Source: Sphingobacterium sp. GVS05A (GTDB lineage Bacteria > Bacteroidota > Bacteroidia > Sphingobacteriales > Sphingobacteriaceae). From it: a DNA stretch of 64,000 bases. The notes under the pieces are model-generated. The model had not been told where the DNA came from. It saw nothing but the letters and a program-made list of their open reading frames with translations, and made no database searches. The stretch is from the NCBI RefSeq assembly GCF_019969845.1, contig NZ_JAHXYR010000004.1, forward strand, positions 62,001 to 126,000, written 5' to 3'. Each line of letters starts with the position of its first letter. Within the stretch, counting starts at the first letter, position 1. Positions 18,018 through 27,775 of the stretch are shown piece by piece. A program made the position numbers and the translations under genes.

Positions 18018-19211
18018 GTGGATATATACGATGCTATTATCATTGGTGGTGGTGCCTGTGGTTTAATGTGCGCAGCACAAGCAGGATTGCTGGGAAAGAA
18101 AACGTTGCTATTGGAGCGTAATGATAAGGTAGGGGCAAAGATCTTGATTTCAGGTGGTGGAAGATGCAATTACACAAATACTGGAACTACAATTGCTAAT
18201 TTTATCTCTGAAAATCCAGATTTTTTGCACGGGATATTTAAGCAATGGACCGTCGAGGATACCATTGATTTTTTCGAAGCATACGGTATTAAAGGACAGG
18301 AAAAGACCTTAGGACAGCTGTTTCCCGAAACCAATAAAGCCAAAGATATCGTTGCGATATTTTCGAAAATTCTTTATGAAACTGAACAGGATATAGCGCT
18401 CAATACGCTTGTGAAATCTGTGGAAAAGAGCGCCAATGGATTTGTCGTTCAGGTAGAGACTTCAAAAGGAGAACATCAGTATGAAACTAAAAAGCTGGTG
18501 ATTGCCTCGGGAGGACTGCCGGTTCAAAAACTAGGCGCTTCTGATTTTGGATTGCGTGTTGCAAAGCAGTTTGAACTAGAAATTGTGAAAACCGCTCCAG
18601 CACTGGTACCATTGACAATTACCGGTAAAGATGCGGATTGGTATACTTCTCTAGCCGGCAATTCGGTATTTTCGAAAGTCTCCACAGCCAATATGTCTTT
18701 CGAAGAGAATATATTGTTTACCCACTGGGGGTTGAGCGGTCCAGCAATTCTTCAGATATCAAGCTATTGGAAACCGGGACAGGAGATTACGATAGACTTG
18801 CTCCCAAATTTTAATCTGGAACAGTTGATCAAGGAAGAGCGGCAGCAGGGCGGGAAGCGATTGGTCTCACAATTGCTGAATGACTATTTTAGTCGAAAAC
18901 TGGTGGATGCGCTTGGCAAATTCCTCACCTTGGATATCAAAATAGCATCTTTGAGCAAAGCTGACGCTAAGTCGATTGTAGATACGGTTCACCGTTTTAA
19001 GGTCAAACCTGCAGGTGATAAAGGCTATGATAAAGCCGAGGTGATGCGCGGCGGTGTTGCTACGACGGAACTGCAGGGCAAAACATTAGAATCCAAGAAA
19101 ATACCCGGTCTTTATTTTGGAGGTGAGACTGTCGATGTTACGGGCTGGCTTGGCGGATATAATTTCCAATGGGCCTGGGCAAGTGGTTATGCGATAGCGC
19201 AAGCTATTTAG
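18018..19211 (+). CDS. YhiN/HI0933-family FAD-dependent oxidoreductase
   Basis: A 397-residue flavoprotein starting at a GTG codon (18018-18020); no ATG lies near the conserved N-terminus 'DAIIIGGGACGL'. Family motifs include the FAD loop GGGACG, 'GAKILISGGGRCNYTN', 'FTHWGLSGPAIL' and the C-terminal 'GLYFGGETVDVTGWLGGYNFQWAWASG'-type region. It is cytoplasmic, and its substrate is not established in most bacteria; the BaiN bile-acid dehydrogenase belongs to this family. It is 9 bp after the Gfo/Idh gene. Confidence 0.88.
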   Translation: MDIYDAIIIGGGACGLMCAAQAGLLGKKTLLLERNDKVGAKILISGGGRCNYTNTGTTIANFISENPDFLHGIFKQWTVEDTIDFFEAYGIKGQEKTLGQLFPETNKAKDIVAIFSKILYETEQDIALNTLVKSVEKSANGFVVQVETSKGEHQYETKKLVIASGGLPVQKLGASDFGLRVAKQFELEIVKTAPALVPLTITGKDADWYTSLAGNSVFSKVSTANMSFEENILFTHWGLSGPAILQISSYWKPGQEITIDLLPNFNLEQLIKEERQQGGKRLVSQLLNDYFSRKLVDALGKFLTLDIKIASLSKADAKSIVDTVHRFKVKPAGDKGYDKAEVMRGGVATTELQGKTLESKKIPGLYFGGETVDVTGWLGGYNFQWAWASGYAIAQAI

Positions 19212-19417
19212 AGTCCATCAACCCGATATCAGTTGGTTGCAGTACAGCGGTGTTTTACAAATACAGTGGCTACCTGTTTATTAACAATACAGCCTATAGG
19301 TTTCAGATCAATCTCTGGTTTACTGAAAAATGTTTTGAAGCTGAGCGGATGATCGATCAGAAGCTCGATATGATTAAATCCAGATTTTTACGAAAGATGA
19401 TTAGAAGCTTGGTGATT

Positions 19418-20461
19418 CTATGCAATATCAGTTGACTTTTCCGACCGATCAGGATATAATTGAGCTGCTGCAATCAAACGTTGCCTTATCCGACTTTGTA
19501 AATTGCGTGGAGCAATCACCTTGATCGCTTCACCAAATCCTAAAATTTCCCGCTCCAGTTCAAAGTTCAGGACAACATCAAGACGAATTAATAGGGAGCC
19601 GTCGTCTTTTCTATCTAGGATCTGTTGAGAGGGATGGATAGGCTTGGTTTCTACATAAGGAGCATTTCTTGCGTTTATTTCCAGAATAACACGATGGCCG
19701 CGATCTTTATGCGTTTTTGTAACTCCAATCGTATCGGAATAGTAACGTTCAAAATCTACCCCTGTATATTCTTTATACGAATTTTTCCCCATTTCCTCTA
19801 TTGTTTCGATCCGATCTAAAGCAAGTGTCATTAATCCCTCGCTTTTTCTGTGGTGCCCAATGAGAAACCAACGATTACGGTATTCTTTTAATAGGTAGGG
19901 GGAGAATACCAGATCTTGTTTTTGTAGTGCTTTAAAAGATTGATAGCCTATTAGAAGTGGTGTTTTTTCACGAATGGCCTGATGGAGTTGGCTAATAAAT
20001 GATAAGCCTTTCAAAAGATTATTGCTCTCCATTTGGATAATGGAAGGTTGATTATCTTTTTTAGTATGAATACTATTCTCAAGGCGTGCGACAATATCGC
20101 TCATTTCATCAAAACTCGAAAAGCCGCTGACATGTTTTAAGACCTCTACAGCTTCCTTCATTTTTTGCATATCGCCTACCGAAATAGGCGAGTTGCTTAT
20201 ACTATAATTTGGGTCTTCGTAAGTATAAAACTTACGATGTGTGACAACAATCGGCGCATTATAACCTAATTTATTACTTCGCATCAACTGTATATCGCCC
20301 TGAACAGTGCGTTTACTTATGCCATTCTTGATGCCTTCAAACTCATAGAGAGCATCAGAAACCTTTTCCATTAAGTCTTCTAAAGTCCACTTACGATGTC
20401 TTAACCGAAGACAGTTATCTATTGTTTTGTAACGGATCAGTGCGAGTTTGTTTAATGCCAT
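19418..20461 (-). CDS. WYL-domain transcriptional regulator
   Basis: 347 residues from the ATG at 20461. The frame is open to 20677, but the extra N-terminus overlaps the rnpB promoter region and lacks family character. The N-terminal helix-turn-helix (about 1-70) begins with 'LIRYKTIDNCLRLRHRKWT'. The WYL domain follows, with 'RNRWFLIGHHRK' standing in for the WYL signature. WYL regulators bind nucleic acids or nucleotide ligands, but the target is not evident. It is divergent from rnpB and has no clear operon partner. Confidence 0.85.
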   Translation of the reverse strand: MALNKLALIRYKTIDNCLRLRHRKWTLEDLMEKVSDALYEFEGIKNGISKRTVQGDIQLMRSNKLGYNAPIVVTHRKFYTYEDPNYSISNSPISVGDMQKMKEAVEVLKHVSGFSSFDEMSDIVARLENSIHTKKDNQPSIIQMESNNLLKGLSFISQLHQAIREKTPLLIGYQSFKALQKQDLVFSPYLLKEYRNRWFLIGHHRKSEGLMTLALDRIETIEEMGKNSYKEYTGVDFERYYSDTIGVTKTHKDRGHRVILEINARNAPYVETKPIHPSQQILDRKDDGSLLIRLDVVLNFELEREILGFGEAIKVIAPRNLQSRIRQRLIAAAQLYPDRSEKSTDIA

Positions 20462-20582
20462 GTTTTGTTGAAGCAAGTTTAGATGAAAATACAAAAATTT
20501 TATGTTATCTACGCAAGAGTATTGCGTAATATTTATAATGCTTAAAGCCTTATACCCAGCTTTGTTGAAATTGTAAAGAAAT

Positions 20583-20615
20583 TGGCTGTTTATCCAAGTA
20601 AAATCGCTACTTTTG
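20583..20615 (+). promoter_or_regulatory. rnpB promoter
   Basis: TTG (20583-20585), a 22-nt spacer and TACTTTTG (20608-20615) give a full match to the Bacteroidota consensus. The predicted start at about 20619 coincides with the first base pair of RNase P helix P1, so RNA and promoter predictions support each other. Confidence 0.75.
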
Positions 20616-20617
20616 CG

Positions 20618-20999
20618 CAGAAGCAAACTGGTTCTATCGCTGCTCTTTTTGTGAGGAGAGGAAAGTCCGGGCAACATAGAGCGACACGCTTCCTAACGGG
20701 AAGGATGTTATTTTAAATAGCAGACAGAAAGTGCCACAGAAAATATACCGCTTTTCGGAGTAAGGGTGAAAACGTAAGGTAAGAGCTTACGGTCTTGTAT
20801 GGTAACATATATTACGGTAAACCTCGTGTGTTGAAAGACCAAATAGGTTGCGAAATTCGAAGGCTGCTCGTCTTCTTTCAATTTATTGGAATTCGTAATG
20901 GGTAGGTTGATTGAGTTTGTCAGCGATGGCAAATCTAGATAAATGATAGAAATTCCACTTCGGTGGTCTACAGAACCCGGCTTACAAGGTTTGCTTCTT
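20618..20999 (+). ncRNA. rnpB: RNase P RNA (type A)
   Basis: The hallmark conserved regions are present: GAGGAAAGTCCGGGC near the 5' end and ACAGAACCCGGCTTA near the 3' end. Terminal helix P1 pairs AGAAGCAAAC (20619-20628) with GTTTGCTTCT (20989-20998), and a T-run follows. The length of about 380 nt fits bacterial type A. It is the catalytic subunit that removes 5' leaders from pre-tRNAs. The ends are set by P1 pairing. Confidence 0.96.
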
Positions 21000-21065
21000 T
21001 TTCGCTAATTGCTAAAAAAACCTTATATTGATTTCCGTAATTGAAAATAGCATAACGCTGAATTT

Positions 21066-22457
21066 ATGAGTACAATTTTAATCATTGACGATGAACGCGC
21101 CATCAGAAGCTCTTTGCGTGATATCTTAGAATACGAAGATTATACGATTTTAGATGTTGACAATGGTCGTGATGGATTGGAGATCTTAAAAAAAGAAAAG
21201 GTCAACTTGGTTCTGTGTGATATCAAGATGAATAATATGGACGGGATGGAAGTGTTATCTGAGGCACATCAGAGTAGTCCAGATATTCCTTTTATAATGA
21301 TCTCTGGCCATGGAACGATTGAAACCGCGGTTGAGGCAGCAAAAAAGGGAGCTTTTGACTTTTTGGAAAAACCACTGGATCTAAACCGATTGCTCATTAC
21401 GGTTCGGAATGCATTGGATAAAAGTTCTCTTGTCACTGAAACCAAAGTATTAAAACGAAAAGTAAGCAGTTCAAAGACCAAAGATATATTAGGGGAGTCC
21501 GGTGCAATTAAACGTATCAAAGAGACGATAGATCGTGTGGCTCCAACAGAAGCTAGGGTACTGATTACCGGTGCAAATGGTTCAGGTAAAGAGCTTGTTG
21601 CCCGTTGGTTGCATGAGAAGTCAAATCGTTCACAGGCGCCATTGATTGAAGTAAACTGTGCTGCCATTCCTTCGGAATTGATCGAATCAGAATTGTTTGG
21701 ACATGAAAAAGGATCCTTTACTTCGGCAATTAAACAACGTATCGGTAAATTTGAACAGGCGAGTGGCGGGACATTGTTTTTGGACGAGATAGGGGATATG
21801 AGCCTTTCCGCTCAGGCTAAAGTGTTGCGTGCTTTACAGGAACATAAAATAACCAGAGTTGGTGGTGACAAAGAAATTGATGTCAATGTACGTGTTGTAG
21901 CTGCGACCAATAAAGATTTGTTAAAGGAAATTGAAGACGGCAATTTTAGAATGGACTTATACCATCGCCTCTCGGTGATTTTAATCCATGTGCCAGCGCT
22001 GATAGATCGTGTTGATGATATTCCATTGCTTTCAACAAACTTTTGTGAAGAAATATGTATGGAATATGGTATTCCTGTAAAGGAAATCACAAATGCAGCG
22101 ATGCGGGAATTAAGCCATCTTCCATGGACAGGAAATATTCGTGAATTGCGTAATATGATTGAACGACTTATTATTTTGAGTGATAAATCTATTACCGATA
22201 AGGATGTTGTCGCATTTGCTAATCCTTCACGTGAACCGGTCAATGGAATTGCCCACGAAAAGGGAACGGTGAATTACGGACTAGATATGGATTCCTTTGA
22301 CTCATTCCAAGATTATAAGGATCATGCGGAAAAAGAATTTATAAAATATAAATTGGAGAAAAATAACTGGAATGTTTCCAAGACTGCAGATGATCTGGAT
22401 ATACAACGGAGTCATCTCTATAGTAAGATTGAAAAGTTTGGTCTCAAAAGAGACTAG
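21066..22457 (+). CDS. NtrC-like response regulator lacking a canonical GAFTGA loop
   Basis: A 463-residue protein with a receiver domain (phospho-acceptor D52, conserved K near 105), a central AAA+ domain (Walker A 'GANGSGKE', Walker B 'GGTLFLDEIGD') and a C-terminal Fis-type helix-turn-helix ('NWNVSKTADDLDIQRSHLYSKI'). The loop that touches sigma-54 normally reads GAFTGA, but residues 216-221 here read GSFTSA. It may therefore not activate sigma-54 polymerase in the usual way. No histidine kinase is adjacent. It lies 67 bp after rnpB and ends at a strong terminator. Confidence 0.9.
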   Translation: MSTILIIDDERAIRSSLRDILEYEDYTILDVDNGRDGLEILKKEKVNLVLCDIKMNNMDGMEVLSEAHQSSPDIPFIMISGHGTIETAVEAAKKGAFDFLEKPLDLNRLLITVRNALDKSSLVTETKVLKRKVSSSKTKDILGESGAIKRIKETIDRVAPTEARVLITGANGSGKELVARWLHEKSNRSQAPLIEVNCAAIPSELIESELFGHEKGSFTSAIKQRIGKFEQASGGTLFLDEIGDMSLSAQAKVLRALQEHKITRVGGDKEIDVNVRVVAATNKDLLKEIEDGNFRMDLYHRLSVILIHVPALIDRVDDIPLLSTNFCEEICMEYGIPVKEITNAAMRELSHLPWTGNIRELRNMIERLIILSDKSITDKDVVAFANPSREPVNGIAHEKGTVNYGLDMDSFDSFQDYKDHAEKEFIKYKLEKNNWNVSKTADDLDIQRSHLYSKIEKFGLKRD

Positions 22458-22458
22458 C

Positions 22459-22497
22459 AAAAAACACGGGCTTCCAAAAGAAGCCCGTGTTTTTTAT
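22459..22497 (+). terminator. Terminator after the NtrC-like gene
   Basis: Perfect 16-bp arms (22459-22474 and 22480-22495, core ACACGGGCTTC) with a 5-nt loop and a T-run. It starts 2 bp after the stop codon. Confidence 0.92.
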
Positions 22498-22589
22498 AAC
22501 CTTTGTAATAGTTCCTTGTATTCAATTGAAGAAACACAGTTGAAATGATCCTCGTATGAATTAAGCGATTTATACCTCATGAGAATCTA

Positions 22590-23249
22590 CTATTGCAATA
22601 TTGCTTTCACATTAGCTACTGAAATTTCCGTATAATTTCTGATATAGGTATCGCTAACAGGAAGTTCCTCTTTTTTGTGGGTTGATAATACCGCAACGAC
22701 TTTCATTCCCGCATTTTTGGCCGCTGTAATGCCCGAAAAAGAATCTTCAAACACAATGCATTTTTCAATTGGCATACCCAGGTTTTCCGCTGATTTCAAA
22801 TAAACTTCGGGATGAGGTTTGTGAAGTTTTACATCTTCACTGCTCAAAGTTGATGAGAAAAGATCTCGGATCTTTAGTTCATCCAAAATCAGATCCATAT
22901 TTTCTTTTGGAGCCGATGTTGCCACTGCAAGTTTGAAGCCCTTGTCTTTTAAATCTTTCAGAAATTCGATCAAGCCTTTAATAGGGGCAACATGTTCTTT
23001 ATAGATTACCCTAAAAAGCTGCTCTTTTTCAAACTCAAGCGTACGCAATTCTTCAGGAGAGATCGGACGTTGAAAAAAATGTTGCATGATATAGCTGTTG
23101 TGTTTGCCATACATATGCTGTTCGAATTCTTCTTCAGTAGCCTGCTGTACGTTATGGTTTTTAAAAAAAGCTCTGAAAGCTTCTGCATGAAAGGGATTGG
23201 TGTGGCTTATAACCCCGTCCATATCAAAAATTGCCGCGTATTCTGTCAT
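22590..23249 (-). CDS. HAD-superfamily phosphatase/phosphomutase, beta-phosphoglucomutase-like
   Basis: 219 residues from the ATG at 23249. An upstream in-frame ATG at 23291 would add a non-conserved tail. HAD motif I is DMDGV (nucleophile D9, acid/base D11), followed by motif II 'VATSAPKENMDL', 'HKPHPEVYL' and motif IV 'VFEDSFSG'. The cap domain is of the four-helix subclass I type seen in beta-phosphoglucomutase and small phosphatases. Substrate unknown, probably a sugar phosphate. It stands alone between two oppositely oriented or spaced units. Confidence 0.85.
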   Translation of the reverse strand: MTEYAAIFDMDGVISHTNPFHAEAFRAFFKNHNVQQATEEEFEQHMYGKHNSYIMQHFFQRPISPEELRTLEFEKEQLFRVIYKEHVAPIKGLIEFLKDLKDKGFKLAVATSAPKENMDLILDELKIRDLFSSTLSSEDVKLHKPHPEVYLKSAENLGMPIEKCIVFEDSFSGITAAKNAGMKVVAVLSTHKKEELPVSDTYIRNYTEISVANVKAILQ

Positions 23250-23324
23250 TTGGCTAATATACAATAATTGCTTTATTTGATTGTTTGGCAACTTTCATAT
23301 TCTGGTAAATATTTTAAGATGATA

Positions 23325-25226
23325 TTACAATATGCTCAGATTATAACGTCCTTTATCGGAACCACTTACTTCTTTGTGAAACTGAAAGAAATCCTCATAG
23401 TTGCTTGCTGGATAATTTCCTTCGAAGAGTTCCAGTTTTCGATACGTGAAAAGTTTATTACCTTTTATCTCCGATTTAAATTCATATTTACCAAATGGTT
23501 TTTCGATAACCTTTTGTTCGGGGGTTATTGTTTTTAAAATATTATTTGGTAGTGCAATGCTAATACTGTCAACGTCAACAAATCCACGTTCTATAAAAAT
23601 ATCTTCTGTACGGTTTTTATTCTCAGATATGCTGGATTGTGTATTGAAAATATTGGGCTGAATCAGCATCTTATTGCCGTTTTTTACCGCATAGTTTTTA
23701 ATGGAAATTGACAAATTCTCTTCAATAAATGGTTTATCTTGTTTGTGCTCAGTGTATTTTACCTGTTCAAAATTAATGTTGTCGATATTATAATATTCTG
23801 CCAGCAGTTTAGTTTTTTCATTACTGCTTGCCAAAAGAATTTCCATATGATTTTCATACTGCGTACCATAAAATTTGGTGTTTAAGGAGCCTTTTATGCT
23901 TCCATCATCGGATAGGCTAAGCTCGGCGTTACGAAGCTGAAGATTGATGGCATTGCTATATTTTGGCGTATGCATAATCACACCGCCATTTTCGGTACAG
24001 GCAATGACATCTCTGTCATCTGTAAAATTGCTTAGGAATCCAAAAGGGAGGTTCTGGCTGGTACATTCCAGCCAGGTCGTGTCATTTTTGAATGGCAGGC
24101 ATAGGATTGCATGGTTGCCATCCTGTACATTTGCAAATGTTTTATGAAAATTCTCCTTGCGTTTACCCGCCTCAACCATACAGTAGTAAGATGGTATACC
24201 TACAGCAGATAACATGCTTCCCATATAATTGACCAAGGCTTTACAGTCACCATAGCCTAAACGGTCAACCTCGGATGCCGGGAAAGGCTCAAGTCCACCA
24301 ATTCCAATCTGAATACTGATGTATCTCGTGTTTTTCTGCAAATAGTCATAGAGGATCTTCGCTTTTTCTTGATCCGATGAGGCGTTCTTTGTAAGTGATA
24401 TGAACTTCTGTTTTGAGGCTTCAGTAAGATCCTGCTTTTTGTTTAATAATTTAGTTGAAAACCAGTCGCCATACTCTTTCCAGTCGCTAAAATTGCCTTC
24501 TTTTCCATAATAGACAAAGTTTTTGGGAACGATCAATACGCTTGTTCTTTTCAGATTGGGATTGGGGCTATAAGATTCCTCTTTTTTAGCTGGAATTTGT
24601 TCCGCATTCCAGGTTTTACTGACTGTTTTATCGGTTTTCTCCTCTTTGATATTACCTTTATAGTTTTTTGACTCGATACGGAATTCACTACCGATCGGAG
24701 TGATAAATTGGTAACTACTTTTTTCAACGGATACATTGTTTGAAACTTCCGGAGTCCATGAAGGAATGATTAAGTTTTGTTTATGCCTTACTTCGTATTG
24801 ATATTCGATGGTATAGGGGTAGCTATGATAATCCGGGATATAGACTTTCATTCTCGAGTCAGCAAACATTGTACTATTGTCGACTGCACTTACATCTTTA
24901 AAATCCTTAGTTGCAATTTTTTTCTGCAATATCCCCATTTCGTTATAGATCGCACCCTTTATGCTTTTGATCTCATTTGATTTGTTATAATGTATCGGAA
25001 GGGCGGCATAGTAATCCCCATTTTTATTATAAACGGTAATGACGCGTGTGACCGTTTCAGTGACCTGCTCAGGGGATTTTACTTCCACCACAGTTTTATC
25101 ATTTCGGACTGTTGCTACCGCCCGACTTTTTAGCGCACCCGGAATCTGGGCAATATCGTAGTTTTCCTGAGCAATTGAAGCAATTGGAATCAGGAAATAG
25201 GCTAAATTGGCAAATAACGTTTTCAT
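23325..25226 (-). CDS. Exported DUF3857/transglutaminase-like protein (active-site residues present)
   Basis: A 633-residue protein with a signal peptide ('FLIPIASIAQ' at about residues 11-20). The N-terminal half matches DUF3857. A transglutaminase-like core follows, with candidate catalytic Cys in 'GYGDCKALVNYM', His in 'GNHAIL' and an acidic residue in 'WLECTS'. Such proteins are common in Bacteroidota, and their substrates are not known; a periplasmic location is inferred. Its ATG overlaps the stop of the upstream paralogue by 4 nt, suggesting translational coupling. Confidence 0.85.
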   Translation of the reverse strand: MKTLFANLAYFLIPIASIAQENYDIAQIPGALKSRAVATVRNDKTVVEVKSPEQVTETVTRVITVYNKNGDYYAALPIHYNKSNEIKSIKGAIYNEMGILQKKIATKDFKDVSAVDNSTMFADSRMKVYIPDYHSYPYTIEYQYEVRHKQNLIIPSWTPEVSNNVSVEKSSYQFITPIGSEFRIESKNYKGNIKEEKTDKTVSKTWNAEQIPAKKEESYSPNPNLKRTSVLIVPKNFVYYGKEGNFSDWKEYGDWFSTKLLNKKQDLTEASKQKFISLTKNASSDQEKAKILYDYLQKNTRYISIQIGIGGLEPFPASEVDRLGYGDCKALVNYMGSMLSAVGIPSYYCMVEAGKRKENFHKTFANVQDGNHAILCLPFKNDTTWLECTSQNLPFGFLSNFTDDRDVIACTENGGVIMHTPKYSNAINLQLRNAELSLSDDGSIKGSLNTKFYGTQYENHMEILLASSNEKTKLLAEYYNIDNINFEQVKYTEHKQDKPFIEENLSISIKNYAVKNGNKMLIQPNIFNTQSSISENKNRTEDIFIERGFVDVDSISIALPNNILKTITPEQKVIEKPFGKYEFKSEIKGNKLFTYRKLELFEGNYPASNYEDFFQFHKEVSGSDKGRYNLSIL

Positions 25227-27199
25227 TTTTTTGTGGTTAATCTAATGTCTAATTTCTGCTGTTGTATAATACGTGAATAGAGTTCTTTTAAAGAGAAATA
25301 TTCGTCTACTGTAAATATTGGTTTATTAAAACTAAGGCTCCCCATAACCTCTAGTTTGGTGCCCGTTAGCTGTGTGATGTATTTATATCTTGCAGCGGAC
25401 TCAGGAAGAGCCAAAGATACATTTTGTGGTTTATCGGTTACTTCGTATTGTTCCGGGATTTCCAATTGGATATTGTATTGGAGCTTAGACTTAAATCCCA
25501 TATCTACCGGATAAGTGCGGTCTTGAATTTTGAACGGATTATAGGAAATGCGATCGATGACGTTTGGAGCAAGCGATAATATATTATTTTCTTGCTGTTT
25601 ATTAACATCTAACGTAATATCATACGTCTCGTTTAGTACCTGATCGAGTTCGTTAAGATGTTCAATTTTGGCATTGGTAAAACTGATGTTGGGCATCTCT
25701 TCATCCAGTTTTTCCCAATATTCTTCAAGCGAGTTGAATTTGGCTATATGTTGCCTTTTTAAGAGCGCTTTATTACCTTGACTGCTGATGATCAGTGTGC
25801 CTTTAATTTGACCTTGGTTATTCAGTACGCCCGTCAGCGTATAGTATTGTTCGGATATCTCCTCGGAGGCTAGGGGGAACCAATCTGAACTCTTTTTGGA
25901 GTATATGATTCTGCCGCGTTCATTGAGACATTGCAATGGCAATGAGCCAAAGGGAAGATAGTTATTCGATGCGTCCAATTTGTATTTTATTCCATCGATG
26001 TCCACACAGGCGATTACATAGTCAAAATCAGATAATACAGGAAATAGTGAATTTGGGTTACCATTTCGTCTTGTCGATAAAATAATTGGATAAGCATCTA
26101 AATCCGCAGCCTGTAAAGCTGTAATCAGCGATAAATTGATGTCACCAATATTACCAGTTCTCTTTTCTAAGGCTTTTTCGATTCCATTTTCGGAATATTT
26201 TCCAACATAATTATTCCATTTTATCTGTTTTTTGATGTAGTCGTAGATTTTGTTGGCCTTTACCAATTTTGAATCATTTGGAGATAAAAGCGTTGACAGC
26301 GTAGTTTTGAATAGATCTGTTTTTTTTAATTGGCCACCAAAGGTCTTCTCATTCATTAATTCTGTGTCAACATCTTTCCATGTCTTGCTAAATGTTTTTT
26401 TGACACCAGTGCTTGGATAGAATATGGATTCGAGCTCGTAATATATTGCGGATTTAAAATTTTTGGGAGAAGTCATAAAGTCTTCTTCAACAAAAGCCGG
26501 AATATTGGACATCGTATAGGTGAGCTTTGAACAATCCATTCTTACTCCATCTAAAAAAAGATATTCCTTCAAAACTTCTCCCTTTTTTTGGTCATCAAGT
26601 TGATAGGGACCGCGTAATACCACATTATAATTAAAAGATGCCGGTATAATCGCAATGTATTGGCTTTGTAATTTAGGAATATCATCCTGAAATTCCCATG
26701 TCTTAAAATTAAATAGATCCTGTTCGAGCGTTCGATAAGAAACCTCTATGATGGATCCTTCTTTAATATTTGGAAGTGTGAATTTATTCAGATCGAGGTA
26801 AGTAGAATAATTTTCTTTAAAAACCTTTTTACTTTCAAGTTCTGTTCTATTAATCTGTCCGTTTTTCAGGTTGTAGGTAACGGCCTTCAATTCGTCCAGG
26901 TGGTCACGGATATAACTTCCTCTTTTATAAGAGGGGATCTCGAAATTAGCCTTTTTAAAACCCTCTTTATTGTTTATGCGGATGAGGACATGGTATTCGT
27001 GCATTAATTTTATCCGATGATCATAGTCATCAACGAAAACTGAGCTTTGCCCAAATTCTTTTAGCACAATAGCATTCGCATTGCTATCGAGTGCTGTAGT
27101 CGAGAAATCTGAAACGTTTACTCTACCAAAATCGAAATTTTGCCCAAAGATGTTCAGACAAAAATAAAATATTAAAAATAGCGTTAAAAAATGGCGCAT
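25223..27199 (-). CDS. Exported DUF3857 protein with a degenerate transglutaminase-like core
   Basis: A 658-residue paralogue of the downstream gene, with a signal peptide (hydrophobic 'FLTLFLIFYFCLNIFG'). DUF3857 features lie at about 60-250. In the transglutaminase-like part the motif is 'GNIGDINLSLI': Ile stands where the partner has the catalytic Cys, and 'FDYVIAC' has Tyr where the partner has His. It is therefore probably a non-catalytic partner or binding protein. The two genes overlap by 4 nt, so their products are likely made in similar amounts. Confidence 0.82.
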   Translation of the reverse strand: MRHFLTLFLIFYFCLNIFGQNFDFGRVNVSDFSTTALDSNANAIVLKEFGQSSVFVDDYDHRIKLMHEYHVLIRINNKEGFKKANFEIPSYKRGSYIRDHLDELKAVTYNLKNGQINRTELESKKVFKENYSTYLDLNKFTLPNIKEGSIIEVSYRTLEQDLFNFKTWEFQDDIPKLQSQYIAIIPASFNYNVVLRGPYQLDDQKKGEVLKEYLFLDGVRMDCSKLTYTMSNIPAFVEEDFMTSPKNFKSAIYYELESIFYPSTGVKKTFSKTWKDVDTELMNEKTFGGQLKKTDLFKTTLSTLLSPNDSKLVKANKIYDYIKKQIKWNNYVGKYSENGIEKALEKRTGNIGDINLSLITALQAADLDAYPIILSTRRNGNPNSLFPVLSDFDYVIACVDIDGIKYKLDASNNYLPFGSLPLQCLNERGRIIYSKKSSDWFPLASEEISEQYYTLTGVLNNQGQIKGTLIISSQGNKALLKRQHIAKFNSLEEYWEKLDEEMPNISFTNAKIEHLNELDQVLNETYDITLDVNKQQENNILSLAPNVIDRISYNPFKIQDRTYPVDMGFKSKLQYNIQLEIPEQYEVTDKPQNVSLALPESAARYKYITQLTGTKLEVMGSLSFNKPIFTVDEYFSLKELYSRIIQQQKLDIRLTTKK

Positions 27200-27266
27200 A
27201 ACTTAGGCGTAATTTGTATACGAATATAAGTTTTTAGCCAAAATAAACGATACCTCTAAAAAAAAA

Positions 27267-27641
27267 TTATTTGTCTATTTGTAGTAGATTGTCAATGACT
27301 TCGGTAATATTATCAATATCTTCACCATCTTCTAACATTGAAAATGCGAGGTAAGTTGCGTAGATCTCAGGACTAAACTTAACATGTTTGTCTGAAATGA
27401 ACTTATCAATCTGTTGTTCATTGCATTCAAAATTGATGCTTTGCAATTCATTAAACAGGTTTGTTGAGATCGTCTGGTGATTTTCACCACAGGCAAATCC
27501 TGCGATAATATGGAATAGAAATTTATCGGTTATTTCATCATCTTCCTTTTTGAACATAGCACGAATATGCTTATAATCGAATTTAGTTTTTGCACTATTG
27601 ACGATAGTGTCCCAAATCTGATACTCCGCTTTTGTCTCCAT
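27267..27641 (-). CDS. Small acidic protein of unknown function
   Basis: 124 residues with no signal peptide or membrane segment. It is rich in Asp and Glu and predicted to be mostly helical ('IDKFISDKHVKFSPEIYATYLAF'). I do not recognise the family. It lies 67 bp upstream of the DUF3857 pair on the same strand and could be the first gene of that unit. The start ATG at 27641 is the only good candidate. Confidence 0.6.
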   Translation of the reverse strand: METKAEYQIWDTIVNSAKTKFDYKHIRAMFKKEDDEITDKFLFHIIAGFACGENHQTISTNLFNELQSINFECNEQQIDKFISDKHVKFSPEIYATYLAFSMLEDGEDIDNITEVIDNLLQIDK

Positions 27642-27775
27642 AGCTCACTTTAAATTTATATTGGTATAAGCAATATACTAAAAATAATTCTATTCTAAGC
27701 AAGGATGACGACAAGATTTCTCTGAAAAAGACATACAGGTTGTAGATCTTTTCTTTTGTTCCAGCTGAGCGTAGG

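Noticed and set aside
19169..19435. 88-residue plus-strand ORF overlapping the flavoprotein gene end
   Set aside because: It begins inside the YhiN-type gene in another frame, has no recognisable domain, and ends against the convergent WYL gene. Likely chance.
20462..20677. N-terminal extension of the WYL regulator frame
   Set aside because: The extension runs through the rnpB promoter and 5' end, and family similarity starts at the ATG at 20461.
20708..20932. 74-residue minus-strand ORF inside the rnpB region
   Set aside because: It is antisense to the conserved RNase P RNA, which explains the sequence constraint.
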